64,000 bases of DNA from Cichorium intybus (GCA_023525715.1 CM042011.1:60047354-60111353); one strand, 5' to 3'; shown: positions 1 to 13,960, counted from the stretch's first letter. Notes: generated by a model from the sequence alone, not told the origin. Made by a program: numbers and translations.

Positions 1-1980
1 TAGATGTCTAAATGATTCGAATGAGGTTGCTCGCCTCATGTTAGACACCATGATTCCTGAGCTTCAAAGAAGATTGCAGAATCTCAATGCTTTTTACATG
101 ATTAATCGGCTTAAGGACATTTTCCAAGAGCATGTCAAACACGAATGATTTGAAGTCATGAAAGCATTATTAGGATGTAGGCTGCAGGAGGGATGGAATG
201 TCAATACCCATATGTTTAATACAAAAGAGTACTTTGACCAAATGTGGAGGTTGGGAGTTCCAGACAGTCAGGAGTTAGTCACACAGTCAGGAGTTAATCA
301 TAGACATTGTCATTAACTCGCTGACTAGAACTTATGATCTATTCATTTCAGACTTTATTGAAGAACTTGAACGTATCCTTCCTAAAATTGCATAACATGT
401 TAATAAAATCAGAATTCGACATGGCTAATGAATCCAACACCACAATTCCTAAAGTAGGTGTCAAAAGGAAAATGACAGACACTACCATAGGGATGATTTT
501 CTCAAAGAAAACTCAATCTAGAAATCCTGAGGAACTATATTGTTTCCACTGTAATGAAATGGGACATAGAAGGCATAAATGCTCAAGATATCTAACACAT
601 CAGAAGCAGTTGCAAGCCAAAGGGTATGACGCTTCAGGTATATTTGTAATTCCATAAGTACTTTGCTTATGAGTAGTACTAGCATTTGTTAATGGGCAGG
701 GACGGGAAGAAAGCGGAGAACTGGATCGAATCATGGAGTATAAGCAGTTTGTTTTTATCTATAGGATTAGGAACCAAGTTCTCTCTAAGTTTTAGTATAT
801 GGTTTTACGATTGAAGATTGTTGATGTAAACGTTATTTCATTAGATGGTCTTGACTTGGTTTAAATAAAAATTGTTTTAAATAAAAGTTATTTCAAAAAT
901 TGTTTTGGAACAAAGTTAATGTCATTACATCTATGAGACCTGTACACAACAATAGTTCAAAATTGATTCAAAAGGATCCAAATTTTCGGATAAGAGATAT
1001 GAGTGGGATTGTCTGCTTTTATAAACTTGAAAGAAGCTACCAGACCTCCAGGTGGGTAAGATTCTGGAAATCATTCGACTGAAAGTATTATGATCATTAC
1101 TAGTATTGTTTATAGAGAGATATAACTTTGCAATACTCACAAGTTATTGTGGGTAGAGACTGAGAATATGTTGGTCCTTGTACATATAATGTATTTAGAC
1201 CGTTCAGCTTATCCACTAAACCGTCAAAAATACCTTGTTGAGTTTGAAACCTATATGGTGTCCAGGAGTTTAAGAACATACTATAGAATCAAGTGAATAG
1301 AGGATAAGATTCTCAAATCCAATAGTGGATGATGATTTTATTGGTCAAGAATCTTATGATCATCTAATGGACTTTGAAAATTGTTTCAACAGTCAACTCC
1401 ACTTAGAACGCTACTAGTATCATCCGACTTATGATGAATCGTATTATGCTTCCAATTAGTGTTAGAGGTTAAACCTTAGAGACAACTGAAGAGTCTTAAG
1501 CCCTGCACCAATTACTAGAGGTTCTCTAAACACTGTCTAAAAATATGTAGTGCAGATGTTTCATCACTAACATATTTAGAAATCTAGGGTTTTGAGACTT
1601 ATGTTTAAAGTGAATATCAAAGGACATTGATTAAAAGAAGTATCATTCGAATGGATTACTTAGATATAATGAACATTTTGAAAATGACCTTATGTTGCTA
1701 AAATGAAAGTATTCTATGATAGGAAGCTGGTATTAAAAAAAACTAGTGGGAGCCAGATCTTGATGAGACTCGGAAGATCAAAGAACATGATATTGGCACT
1801 AGTACTAAACCAGGGGTAGAGTATTAAGACTCATTAAAAGTGTTTCCTGAGGAATCTGACATAACTCTATCTTTTGTCTAAGAAGCCGATAGAGTACATC
1901 ATGCACCTGAGTTTTATAGATTACATATTAATGAGGGTGATGAATATCTAGTGGAACAATATGATCCTATCAGTTATTAG
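1..1980 (+). pseudogene. Decayed Copia retrotransposon relic (gag to pre-RT linker)
   Basis: Translated fragments in shifting frames keep the order of a Ty1/Copia polyprotein. At 38-330 there is a gag core fragment broken by stops. An open stretch at 334-657 carries a CCHC zinc knuckle at 541-582 (C-x2-C-x4-H-x4-C). At about 1560-1800 there are weak remnants of the integrase C-terminal region, and at 1845-1980 the linker before reverse transcriptase can be read as HAPEFYRLHINEGDEY. Stops and frame changes are frequent, so this is a dead copy. No LTR was found on its left, which is the window edge. The lineage is not assignable by eye. Confidence 0.6.
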
Positions 1981-2022
1981 AAGGAATCAAGTTGAGAGAT
2001 CGATTGCTCCCAAAACCAAGCA

Positions 2023-2820
2023 CAGATTGATCGATCGCCACGATGCCCAGTCAGCTGCTTCTCTAGTATTACCTCTCTACAAATTTCTAACATATTGTAA
2101 TTGTCGATTTTAATTAACCAACAAAAACAATACAATCTTTAACTTCAAAGTTTGACAAAAAAAAAGAAAGGAATTTGGTCTTACCCGGAATTGGAAAGAA
2201 GAAATATACACTTCAACATATCTATTGGATCGGTGAATGAATTGGGGTTCAATTCTTGCAGGTTTCTTCAAGGCTCAATAATGTTGATCTCCCGGAATCG
2301 ACTTGAAGCAGTTTTGGATGTTGAAGCCATGGGTATAGTTGGTATAAAAAAACAAGATCATGAGTTACATAGTGGAAACGGATAAAGAAAAATAAGTTAC
2401 TAATTTCTCGTATGATCAGGAGTTACAGATTGATCGATCGACACGATGCCTAGTTAACTACTTCTCTAGTATCACCTCTCTATAGATAAAATTAACAGAT
2501 TGCATTTGTCGATTTAAATTAACAAACAAAAACAATACAATCTTTAACTTCAAAGTTTGACAAAAAAAAAAGAAATTTGGTCTACCCGGAATCGGAAAGA
2601 AGAAATATACACTTCAACATATCTATTGGATCGGTGAATGAATTGGGGTTTGATTCTTGCAGGTTTCTTCTAGGGATCAATAATGTTGATCTCTCAGAAT
2701 CGACTTGAAGCAGCTTTGGATGTTGAAGCCATGGGTATAGTTGGTGTAAAAATAGAAGACTGGGAGTTATATAGTAGAAACGGATAGAGAAAAATCAGTT
2801 CCTAATTTCTCATATGACCG
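2023..2820. repeat. Tandem duplication, two units of about 400 bp
   Basis: A unit beginning CAGATTGATCGATCG at 2023 starts again at 2426, a period of 403 bp. The two copies match through an A-rich stretch, a segment around TACCCGGAAT and a segment around GAAGCCATGGGTATAG. A third, shortened copy of the unit's end (GGAGTTACATAGTGGAAAC) follows at about 2845-2880. The 77-codon open frame at 2152-2385 does not stay open in the second unit, so the repeat is probably non-coding. Confidence 0.8.
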
Positions 2821-2981
2821 GTTGATAAAGCGGTAGTGGTATGTGGAGTTACATAGTGGAAACAGATGGAGAAAAATCAGGAGAATTAAACACGATCAAT
2901 AATGATTCATTTAACAGAAATGTGAAATACAAGAAAATCAGAAAATTGAGAAAATGACACGTGTTCTAGGTAGGTTTAGGA

Positions 2982-3245
<264 letters not shown>

Positions 3246-3585
3246 ATTGAATTTGCCACATGTGATTTTCTGGTATTTTTTATTTTCTTTAAAAAAAATA
3301 AAAAACTTGATCGGTTACACATTTGACTCCTTGATTCTATCTTCCGTTCCCCTGTTTACTCCAACCGTTTACAAGATTTCAAACCTCTCCCAGAATCACG
3401 GCCAGACTTGCTCGATGCTCCTCCTGCTCTATTCGGTATTCAATCTTATTATTGTTGTTGTCAATGTTTCTTATCTCATTCATCCTCATTCTCTTTATTT
3501 CTTTTGTCCAGACTGCAATATCCTATGATAATCACTCACCCGAGGTCTTCGGCAACGATGAATCCCCTTCCACTGAATCTTGAGT

Positions 3586-3807
3586 GTAGTTTTCACATGA
3601 CATGCATATAAAACTTATTTGAATCTTGAGTGTTTATATTCTTTTACGTTTTTAGGTTGTTGATTTTTATCTATATCTTCACCGGGAACAAAAGTACACA
3701 ACTTTTGGAAGGAAACGTTCTTTCAAGACAGTAGTTAACCTTTAGCTATTAAATATAACTTTTATATTTATTGATTCTCTTTTGTATGCATGTCATGTGA
3801 AAACTAC
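3586..3807. repeat. Perfect 23-bp inverted repeat
   Basis: The 23-bp arm at 3586-3608 (beginning GTAGTTTTCACATG) recurs as an exact reverse complement at 3785-3807, with 176 bp between the arms. No coding role is visible. It may mark the ends of a small, decayed inverted-repeat element. Confidence 0.6.
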
Positions 3808-3942
3808 CTGCTTTGAAAATACATTTGGTTTCATGCTTCAATACCAAAATTTGGTGACTTTGTGTCTCTTATTTACGGCTTAATTACCATATAGAATTTA
3901 GCCACTGTAATTGTTTTGAAGAAGTTTTAGAGTTAATGGAAG

Positions 3943-4209
3943 GTGTATTCCATCTTAGACTCGAAAATTCATATACAGTTCTTGAATAACTTGCCTATTG
4001 AATTACCAGAGTTGGCATATGCACAACTTTGGGAGGTATTGGGTATTCAAATGGAGGAACACAAGCTTGATCACCTCAATAATTCAAGTAGAGGGATAAA
4101 GGCGGCGGTAAATGCTTTAGTTAATGTAAAAGCTTATGATAAAATGAAATATGCTTGCATAAAACTAGATATCGACTTTATAAGTCATGTTGCTAAAATT
4201 TTTGTTTAA
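3943..4209 (+). CDS. Hypothetical short open frame, uncertain
   Basis: An open frame of 88 codons whose first codon is not ATG; the first in-frame ATG is at 4051. The product is mixed hydrophilic with Lys and Leu and has no motif I recognise. Composition is less AT-biased than the flanks, which is the only reason to list it. No splice sites, promoter or neighbour gene support it. It may be an exon remnant or chance. Confidence 0.15.
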   Translation: MYSILDSKIHIQFLNNLPIELPELAYAQLWEVLGIQMEEHKLDHLNNSSRGIKAAVNALVNVKAYDKMKYACIKLDIDFISHVAKIFV

Positions 4210-5570
4210 CGTCCTGTAGGTTGGAAATGGAGTTGAAGAGAAGCAGAAATTGTGCCATCAATATGAATGGTAGTAACATCGAAGTTGTAATCCACTTCCT
4301 TTTGAAGGGGATGTTCATTTTCCTTTAAAGTCACATATTGTAATCTCATCTTTGAACTTTCTGTATATATATTGAATTTTGGAGAATGGTTCTATATGGC
4401 ATCCTACAGAAACAAGAAATCAATATATAATATTTTTTTTGATCCATATCAGCATCAAATAAATCTATGAAGGTTTTGTAGTATTTAATATAAAATCAAT
4501 TTAGGTTTGTTTATATTGTTAATTTTGTATTTGTAGCTGGTATATATTGTTTTCATAAAGCCAAATTCCTATTTCTGGTATATTATGTACAACCCGACAC
4601 GTTTAATTTTCAAATAAGTTCAATTAATGGTTATTCTTATGACATGCATTAAATTTTCATCTCTAATAGTTTAATTAAATGTCAAAAAGTTTCATTAACG
4701 GTGAAGCATGTAATTAAGTGTTATGGGAGGTGAAAGTTTGATTAAAATTTATTTAATGGCAGTTGTTACAAGAACTATTAATCATTTACATGGGATTGTT
4801 AACTTTAATTAAATTTCAAATTAGGATCAACAAGGTTCATTTCTTCATAACCTCTCTTGACGTGAATCTTAAAACCATTTCATACAAAATTGTTTTTTTC
4901 TCTCTTTATCATCATATTTGAGATTATCAGTCAGATTAAGCACCTCTAATTATGACAAACAGAAACAGCAAAATATATTATTTAAGTTTTCCAAATCTCA
5001 TTTAAAAATATTGTTTTAGCATTGGTTTTAAAATAATTATTAACTATATTGTATTTTTGAAATTTGAATATTTTCATATTTTTTGACATTGAAGCTCACT
5101 TATAAGATAGTTTTTTGGAAAAAAAATATTGTTTTTACCATTGTAATTTAAAAACCATTTATATACAATTTAGATTTTTTCAATTATAAAACAACAAATT
5201 AGTGTTTATGTTTATATATAAAACTAGAAACCATTTATTCTAAGTAGCTAGAAACCTAAATAAATTGTAAGGAAGTACAAAGCTATTTCAACGTGAACAA
5301 TACAAAACTGCATCTCCATTTGACATACAAAACCAAAATAAGTTACTATTAGCCAAAGTAAATCAAAGTACATTACTATATTATGCAAAAATACATTAAA
5401 AAAGCAAAAATATCAAATTAAAGTTCCATGTTAGGCATACAATTTTAAGTTGACAACTCGTGATTATCATGGACAAAAATACATTAAAAAACCAAAAAAT
5501 ATCATTATATATTGTCGACAATTTGTTATATAAATTTATTAGTGCTTAGACTATTTAACATTTTCTTTTA
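4210..5570. other. AT-rich non-coding stretch
   Basis: I see no open frames of note, no RNA gene and no LTR signature here. The sequence is strongly AT-rich with homopolymer runs. It may be the body of the element whose Helitron-like end lies at 5574-5608. Confidence 0.5.
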
Positions 5571-5573
5571 ATC

Positions 5574-6493
<920 letters not shown>

Positions 6494-6804
6494 TGTTGGG
6501 TGCAAAGCTCTCTGTGAGATGATGACTTACGGGCTTGGAATGCCTACTATGACATGTGGATAATGGGTCTTTGACATAGTTGTGCAGCTCACCTATATAT
6601 AGTCATTCTATTATTTATTTTAGGTTCTGAGAGGTCACAATGTGAGGGGTATTTTGTGCTTGTATGCATTGCTCGGGTTTTCATACCCTCGGAGCATGAT
6701 CTTTTGTACTCTTTCACATCTATGAATCATTCAACATATTTTATATTGTTCTTGAGTGTTTATGATGTTCTTATTCTACGTTCGTGTCAAATCCGGACTT
6801 ATCA
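6494..6804 (+). mobile_element. 5' LTR of an old non-autonomous LTR element
   Basis: It begins TGTTGGGTGCAAAGC and ends CGGACTTATCA. It is followed at once by ATTGGTATCAAAGTCG, a degenerate initiator-Met tRNA primer site, which fixes it as a 5' LTR. The same 310-bp sequence recurs at 38407-38714 after a purine-rich tract, as expected of a 3' LTR. The copies differ at roughly 45 positions, so the element is old. The intervening DNA is best explained as its interior, filled with later insertions. I see no matching target-site duplication (AAAAA against TTATA), so the pairing of the two LTRs is an inference. Confidence 0.7.
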
Positions 6805-6820
6805 ATTGGTATCAAAGTCG
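6805..6820 (+). promoter_or_regulatory. Primer binding site (tRNA-Met type)
   Basis: TTGGTATCAAAGTCG directly follows the LTR end. Compared with the usual TGGTATCAGAGC it has changes expected of an old copy. Confidence 0.6.
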
Positions 6821-7190
6821 TACCTTGAAGATTCAAGCGATTATTTCGAGGCACGATCTTAATTTGGCGACATTTGTTCATATTCATTCAAGTTACAATA
6901 ACTTTTTGGTGAGTCTTTCCTTGGATCGTGTTGATATTTTCTGATCACCGTTCATATTTTTTTTACTCTTTTGGATCTGATATGTAATCTATTATTCATG
7001 CCCTAATCTAGAATTTCTAGATCTGACTTTATGTGATCGAGTCATACTGTTGATCCAATATTGTTCATTCAAGCCCAACTTTAATCTAGATCTCGTCACT
7101 GTTAATCATTTAATTCTATTCATTCAGACCTGAAATAGAACCTATTGTGTCTTCTTCACGTTTTTGTAAAAATAAACCCATCTGATCATA
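6821..7190 (+). other. Leader and interior of the old LTR element, no coding capacity
   Basis: An untranslated-looking leader. Motifs such as TGTTCATTCAAG and GATCTCG have counterparts at 31054-31185, the segment I propose was once continuous with this one. No gag is recognisable. Confidence 0.4.
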
Positions 7191-7585
7191 GGGAAGGGTT
7201 CAAAAGAGAACCACTAAAAGGTTGAGAACCGGGAGAATCACTAATTCACAGTTTAATAATATCGTATTTTTTATTTTTTAACAGTTGTTTTTTGTCAAAA
7301 TAAAATTACTAAACACATAAAAATATATAAATTTCATTCCTTTGCTATTATCAATATTGATGTGTTTTAAAGAATTGTTTTTACATTATAGTATTCACAT
7401 TTTAATAACTAGAAATTTGTATTAAATTGTGAATATTGAAAAACATGTCAAAAATAAGGAATTTTATTAAGTTTGATGTATTTTAAGATAATAAACAACT
7501 GTGAAAAACAAAAAAATGAAAAAAAACATGATTGTTAATGTGTGAATATCTTAACCTTTTAGTGATTCTGATTTAAACCCTTTCC
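7191..7585. mobile_element. MITE of about 395 bp with imperfect terminal inverted repeats
   Basis: The left end (GGGAAGGGTTCAAAAGAG, then ACCACTAAAAGGTTGAG) is matched in inverted form by the right end (read on the minus strand GGAAAGGGTTTAAATCAG, then ATCACTAAAAGGTTAAG). The interior is AT-rich and non-coding. A target-site duplication is not clear because another element inserted exactly at the right border. The superfamily is undetermined. Confidence 0.6.
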
Positions 7586-8631
7586 TCTTATGTAACATCC
7601 CCAAATTTATGGGTAAATTTAAAATTTTAAAAACTACATTAATATAAGAAAAAGCCACTTAATTTAATTTTTCATAAAACACCTAACAACTTATAAGTTT
7701 AGTGTAAACATCCCAAAATCAATTAGAGTTAACAAAATCAAAAGACAGCGGAACATCAACTCAAAACAAATCCCAAATGAAGCAGCATAGCGTACACACG
7801 TCACGCCTTGCCATCTTTGGTACCTAATGTACATGAACAACAATTAAATAGGGAAAGGTAAGAACACACTTAGTGAATTTCAACACATACACTATATATC
7901 AACCAGGCATGCTTTGCTAACAAACGTAGAACACCACATAATGCACCCAACAGTGGTATGAGTCGTGTCATCTTGCTCAGCACCTTGAGCCGTGCATGCA
8001 ATCTTGCTAGTGCATCTTGCTAACCGCTCTGCACTCTCAGCTGTGCATACAATCTTGCTTTGTGCATCTTGCCGGGCAATCTTGCTCTAAATACAAACAT
8101 CCTACATACTTAAGGCATACCCTAGCCTAATGCCACACATTCATATGTTAACATATTTCACACATATCACAATAAACAAATATAACATCAAACACATATT
8201 CACAACACAACACAGAAAATGATGAATGGCATCAATATAATGCAATGAGAAACTCACCTGATAAATAGTAGTAGGTAGCACATGCAAGAATGGTGGTACT
8301 CAAAAACCCTCATTCCCCGGACCTACATTCCACATGGTACTACTTAGAACGGATTTTTACGTTTATAATTACTACTTATAGTTATATATATGTTTTCCCC
8401 CGATTTCCGACACGTACCATACCCCCATAATCTCATATATTCATATTTGAGGTTATTACATGTCTTTATTATGCTTATATAGGTCTAAACATCCACTACA
8501 ACCTCTAAACCCACAACCAAGACCAAAAACCACAAAAAGCGTATTTGGCAGCAAGGCTGGGTTTTGACCCACTTATAATACTCGCAAAATTTAACCAAAG
8601 ATAAATCCAAAATAAAATCTAAGAAAAATCA

Positions 8632-11052
8632 TGTCACACCCCCAATTCGTATTGGCGGAAACGTTCGAAGGTGGATGACTTCATGAATAATATCATAACA
8701 AAGTTGAATAATAGTGATTCCAAGCAAAACAACCATCATTAAATAATTGCAATTGTTACATCGTTTAAATGTTGCATGTTTCAAATACAATTACAAATGA
8801 TATCAAAATTAAGCAAAAACGACGTCGTAACGTCCCTTCGTATAGCGCTTGTGGTTTACCTTATCAATTTCCTGAGAATACAAGTAGTTGAAAAAGTGTC
8901 AACAATTAAGTTTGTGAGTTCATAAGATTTTGCGTAAGAAAAGACCTTTGTTTATAATCGATAGTGTTTAAAACCAAGAAAATCCAATATTTTCTCATAA
9001 AAATTGTCCAAGTCTTTAAATCCCAAAGACTAAAATGTAATATGTAAATTGTAGTATAAATTCCTTAGAAATGTATGTTTCCACGTAAAAAATTTATAAA
9101 AATATTAAGTTGATTATTTTCCCCATGTGAGATACCCTATAACCATACTGTGACTAGTTGGCCTGCTGCGACGTTCTTCAGGCGTCGGAATGTTAGACAT
9201 TTGGACACCTCAGACCTGCCGGTCTAGCTGTAGCTAACAGCTCAAGTGCGGGGTTATCAAGCCCGTATAGATCTATACTCAAATATCACGCTCTCTTACC
9301 GAGACTCTGGTTATAAATTCAGGACTTATAGTAGGTACTTATAAAAGTACTGTGAAGATCCATCTCACAAAAATATATGTATTCAATCAACTTGTTTACG
9401 TAAAATTTGTATATGAAAACTCTTGTAATTATCCATTATCATTTTTCCATGATAATATAGTAATGTATAATAATCATATAATTTTATATAATTATTTTGT
9501 CTTGTTCAAAATGTCATAATAACTTTGTGTTCATAAACTATTCCAATAATAGTCTATTTTTAGTATTCCGCCGTGCTAGTCATATTTTTACGAATAATAA
9601 CGAAATAACTTATTCAAATGATTATAAATAGCATCTTTTAAGATATTTCCCACAAAAATGGTGTAATAACTTGGTTATAACCATTTTTGCTAGAACATAA
9701 TATTTCCGGTTATAAAAACTTTGTTTTTACTAGTTTTCGTTTTTATGACGTTTATGTTAAAGATCTATTATTTTACACACTTTATTTATAGTTTGGAAAC
9801 TTTTACACAAACATAATATATCATAATGTTTATAAATACATAGATCTAACCATATTTCATATCAAAAACGTTTTTACACAACTACTAGTTTTATAAACTT
9901 GTGTAAATCATTATTTATAGTATATAAACACATATAAACTTGAATAAAACAACATTTATAGTTTTTTTTGAACGGCATTTATAGTATATAAACTTGTATT
10001 ATGTGATTTGGGGAATTATGAATGGTTGAATTATTTATATGTGATTTGGGGAATTATGAATGGTTGAATTATTTATTATATTTTTACTTGTCATAAATCC
10101 TAGTGTTAGAGTTATGGAGGAAATGATGGTAATGGAAAGATTTGATGCTGTGGATTTTAGAGAGGAAATGAGAAAGATTTTGGAGTGAATTTTCTATTCA
10201 AAAATAAGATGTGTAGTATTCCTTGAATAAAATAAGAAGTATGAAACATGGATTTGTTTATATTATTCTTAGTACTCACAACCTAGGTGAAGGAGCATGG
10301 GTTGAAATATTATGGTGATTGAGGGCTGCCGATTTGGAGGGGGGGGGGGGTAGGGTGCTCTTTTCATAATTTATACAAAGTTAGTTTATAAAAGTGATAT
10401 TTTTATAAAATACGTAAAACGTTTGACGTATTTTTATATGTTTTTGGAGAATTGTTCTTATAAATAAATATTAGGTATAAAAACATTGATAAATATTTAT
10501 TTAGATTGACTCGTAACTCGTTAGAAAACGGTATACGCGCTTAAGCGCAGTATTCTTCCGAATACGCGATTTTCAGCATTTTACCGAAAAATTGTATTTT
10601 GCTTTGAAATTAAATACTAGATTGTATTAAGTTCCATAATGTATGATTTGTTATTCCATATTTAATGTTTAAGGCACCACATTTTCTATTTTGAGTTCTA
10701 ACCCTGTGTACATTTATCCGTTCACAACGGTTTAATCGTTGTATCTTCCACATACGAACTCCGTTTTCGACGTTCTATATATTCACATGTTCGTATTCAT
10801 GAGTAGATCTTTGTATGAATATTATTATTCTCAAAATAATAATTGTATGATTATCGAATTTTCACGCTACAGTAGTTTACTATCCGTATTTTCGACGTTA
10901 AATCGATAATTGTTTTGAATTAGCGCACGTAGTATTATAATATCTAATAATACACCGTTATATCATGGAAAAATTTCTTTTCAATATATTGATTAACGTA
11001 CGCTTCGTTTGGCTACAGTTGACTTTCGTTGACCAAATTTACAATTGTCACA
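8632..11052 (-). mobile_element. Solo LTR, minus strand, with perfect target-site duplication
   Basis: On the plus strand it begins TGTCACACCCCC and ends ACAATTGTCACA, and it is flanked on both sides by AATCA (8627-8631 and 11053-11057). Read in reverse it is a shorter relative of the 3.17-kb LTRs at 14756 and 21956. The conserved block around GTATAGATCTATAC and the block around GACGTTCTTCAGGCG match those LTRs in inverted orientation. No primer site or interior follows, so unequal recombination between LTRs has probably removed the rest. Confidence 0.8.
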
Positions 11053-11339
11053 AATCATGCAACTACTAGACCCATGGTCAAGACCACAGGCCTGACCTCA
11101 AGTCATTTGCATTCTCCATTAACAAATTTAAAATCTACAAAGTTACCAAAGTTCATCAGTTCAATCACAGGACCTCCCTTTAGAAGCAAGGAATGCAACT
11201 TATAAGGACTTAGGTTCTGAATTTTGGTGTGAGTAAACTAGACTCCTAACCTGAACTTTTACCACTAGCCTTTACCCTAAATTATTTTTATACATTTAAT
11301 TATGAATTTTTCAAAACTGAAGTCACTGAACAACATAGA

Positions 11340-11773
11340 TGTTAGGACGTAAACTTGATGGTTTATGCTTGGCATTTTATTGCTAAAACAAGATTTAGAG
11401 GCTGCCTTGGGTTTTCGGCCAGGGACAGAAATCTCCTAGGATTTCGGTGGTAATGTTCGGTGGGCTTGGGCTTAGTTATTTCGGTTGGGCTAGGTAACGA
11501 TGGGCTAGGGTTTTCATACGTAGGTATTTAAGGTTTATTGAGCCGTCATTGTCATTGTTGGTTGTTTTGGAACTTGTGCAAGTCTAGAGAAAATATTCAT
11601 TGTTCAAGCAATCAAGAATCTTATGTACTAGTCTTTTGTTTACTCTAAGAGTGCATTGAAGGTTGATAGTTCTCCGTTCTTATTGTTTTGATTCGATTCA
11701 TTCATTGGGATTCCGCACAATTAAATGTTTGATTGATACCTTGTGAGATCTAGTGAGTGTTTGGGGACTTACA
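11340..11773 (+). repeat. 5' LTR of the gag-only element
   Basis: Starts TGTTAGGACG and ends GACTTACA. It contains the segment GGTATTTAAGG, a plausible TATA region, and a GGCTAGGGTTTTC stretch. It is directly followed by TTGGTATCAGAGGC at about 11775-11788, the tRNA-Met primer site. Confidence 0.85.
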
Positions 11774-12229
11774 ATTGGTATCAGAGGCTAAAAATTCAAT
11801 TTTTGGGTGTTTTGGTATCAATCTTTTCGAAATTTGTGCTTGGATCTTGGAGTTTTTGGTGTTTTTGGACCGTTTTTGAAGATTTGGGTGTTTGGTGTTC
11901 TTCGTGTTCATCTTTATTTGGAAAACAAGTGTTTTTATCTTTAAAACTCATATTTTTATCAAAAACGGCGTTTTTCAGATCTGAACAGCGTTTTCATATA
12001 TGAAATTGAGGTTTTCGGTCTGCTTCAGCGATTGCGATGGCGGCTGAAGGATTTCGGTTAGGGGTTTTCAAGTTTTCGATAGCCTTTTAGCCATTTCGGT
12101 CAGTCCATTAGCGATTTCGGTCAGCCCATTAGTGTTTTCGGTTGAAGCTTTTAGGGTTTCTGGATTTCGGTGGCGGCTAGCTGTTTTCAGCAGAGATCCC
12201 TTGTTTTTGGTCGAAAATTTTTGATCAAA

Positions 12230-13258
12230 ATGGCCACCATAACAAAAGATATTTGTGAAAATTCATGCTCTCTAGACTGTGAAATTAAAATCAACAAATA
12301 TCGTGAACATAATGATCGTCTGGTTAGAGAAGTATTCGATCTTACGAATGATGTTTACAACACTAAAAAGAAACTGAAACCCCTTCAAGAAAAACTAGAC
12401 GCTAAAACATCATATTTTAAGAAATTACAAGCAGAATACAGTGAAAAGAGCTGCCACTATCAGTTCGCTAAAGATAAAATCGCTGAGTTGACTGCCAAAC
12501 TTGGCGCATTAAAAGCTAAATTCAAAGATGCTGATTTTAATATCAAAAAGTTTGATGCCTCAAGTACGGTAGTTAAATCAATGATTGAGCACCAGCTGAA
12601 GTGGACAAACAAACATGGTGAGGGTCTGGGGTATAAAAGTGTTCCACTACCATTTAATGACAATTATACTCCGGCCTTAGACTATAATCAACTCATACTT
12701 GCTCGTGATAATGTTGAACGAGAAAGAGGGAATCTTGATGATCTTGACCGGCTCATAATTGCTCAATCTAAGGCTGCTCAATCAGGAACAATTGAGGAAG
12801 CTAAATCTGATGTTAAGGTGGACACTACTAATGTTTCTGTTCCTTGTGCAGATAAAGTTGTGGAAGATGCCAAAGAGTCTAGTTCTGTGGAAAACTCGCC
12901 AAAACCTTACATTTCACTTACAGTTGACTCTAATGAACGCGTGGACCAAGACACTTCAACTTCTGATCATCCAAAAACTTGTGGTGTTGCTTTGAATTCT
13001 AAAAATAAAAATGTTAAAAAATTCAAACCACAAAAGTTTGTGAAAGAGGGTGACATTCCCTGTGGACCAAGACCAAGTCCCACTAAATGTGATTGTGCTT
13101 GTACTTGTGGGAACTCCTTGAAAAGCTCAAAAGGACAAGGACCAAGTCACAATCTCATTTACGTAAAAAGACAAACATGCTTTAATTGTGCGATTGCAGG
13201 TCATATTGCTCGAAATTGTCCACATCATCATTATATTCCATATTATGCACAAAATTAG
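12230..13258 (+). CDS. Gag-like protein of the gag-only Copia element
   Basis: An intact frame of about 342 residues from the ATG at 12230; the frame is open further upstream but without ATG. Residues about 20-130 are rich in Lys, Glu and Leu and look like a coiled coil. The middle is acidic and Ser/Thr-rich. The C-terminus carries a CCHC zinc knuckle (CFNCAIAGHIARNC), typical of Copia gag, followed by a His-rich tail. Gag packages element RNA in cytoplasmic particles. The frame ends with TAG, and a continuation in the same frame follows immediately, so gag and pol may once have been joined. Confidence 0.75.
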   Translation: MATITKDICENSCSLDCEIKINKYREHNDRLVREVFDLTNDVYNTKKKLKPLQEKLDAKTSYFKKLQAEYSEKSCHYQFAKDKIAELTAKLGALKAKFKDADFNIKKFDASSTVVKSMIEHQLKWTNKHGEGLGYKSVPLPFNDNYTPALDYNQLILARDNVERERGNLDDLDRLIIAQSKAAQSGTIEEAKSDVKVDTTNVSVPCADKVVEDAKESSSVENSPKPYISLTVDSNERVDQDTSTSDHPKTCGVALNSKNKNVKKFKPQKFVKEGDIPCGPRPSPTKCDCACTCGNSLKSSKGQGPSHNLIYVKRQTCFNCAIAGHIARNCPHHHYIPYYAQN

Positions 13259-13960
13259 ATGAACGTGCCAAGAGGGAGATCTTTCAAAAGAAAGCCCTCA
13301 AGGTCACAATCAAGAGATGGTGATTGGAATGAAGCGAAGGCCAAGAAGCAGGCCCCCAAGGACAAGAAGACCGATTTGAGAGATGGTTCCACCGAATCGA
13401 AATCGGTTAGGTTGAACTCATCTCAAGGATCGTCCTCGAGCTCACACTCGCATTATAAGCCCAACTCAAGGGGGAGTCCTGTTTCGAAATCAACAGTTGA
13501 TACACCCATCTGGTTTAAAAAACAAGAGACTTAAACCAAAATATAGATGGTTACCCAAAGGCCTCAGTTCCAATTCATCTAATTATTTTGCTAATTCTTC
13601 ATTCCTATCTAATCAACAGGACATGTCATGGGAAAGAGTCAAGTGTGTGGATAGCAATGGCAGACCCAGTTTCAAGATGGACTGGGTTCCCAAGACCAAT
13701 TAAGCCCACATCATGTGCATGAGCAGCGATGGAGGAATATCAGCAGACCCTGGTTTGTTGATAATGGTTGTTCCAGGCACATGACTGGAGATATCTCTCA
13801 AACTGCACAACATTCAAATCATTAATGGAGAGTATGTGTCTGTTGCGGGAAAGGAGAAAGGAAAGATCACGTGGGATCGTACCTAACGGCGTGTTTGAAA
13901 AGGTAACTTCGTTTCGGAACTTGAATTTGATTCGCTTCGATGATTTTTGAATCAGTTCTT
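13259..13960 (+). pseudogene. Broken pol start of the gag-only element (linker and protease remnant)
   Basis: After the gag stop the same frame continues for 91 codons (Arg/Lys/Ser-rich linker, 13259-13534). A shifted frame at about 13497-13703 then carries the usual Copia linker (YRWLPK, later MDWVPKTN). At about 13745-13840 another frame shows the protease signature WFVDNGCSRHMTG. The reading ends soon after, and no integrase or reverse transcriptase follows. There are at least two frame breaks. Confidence 0.65.
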
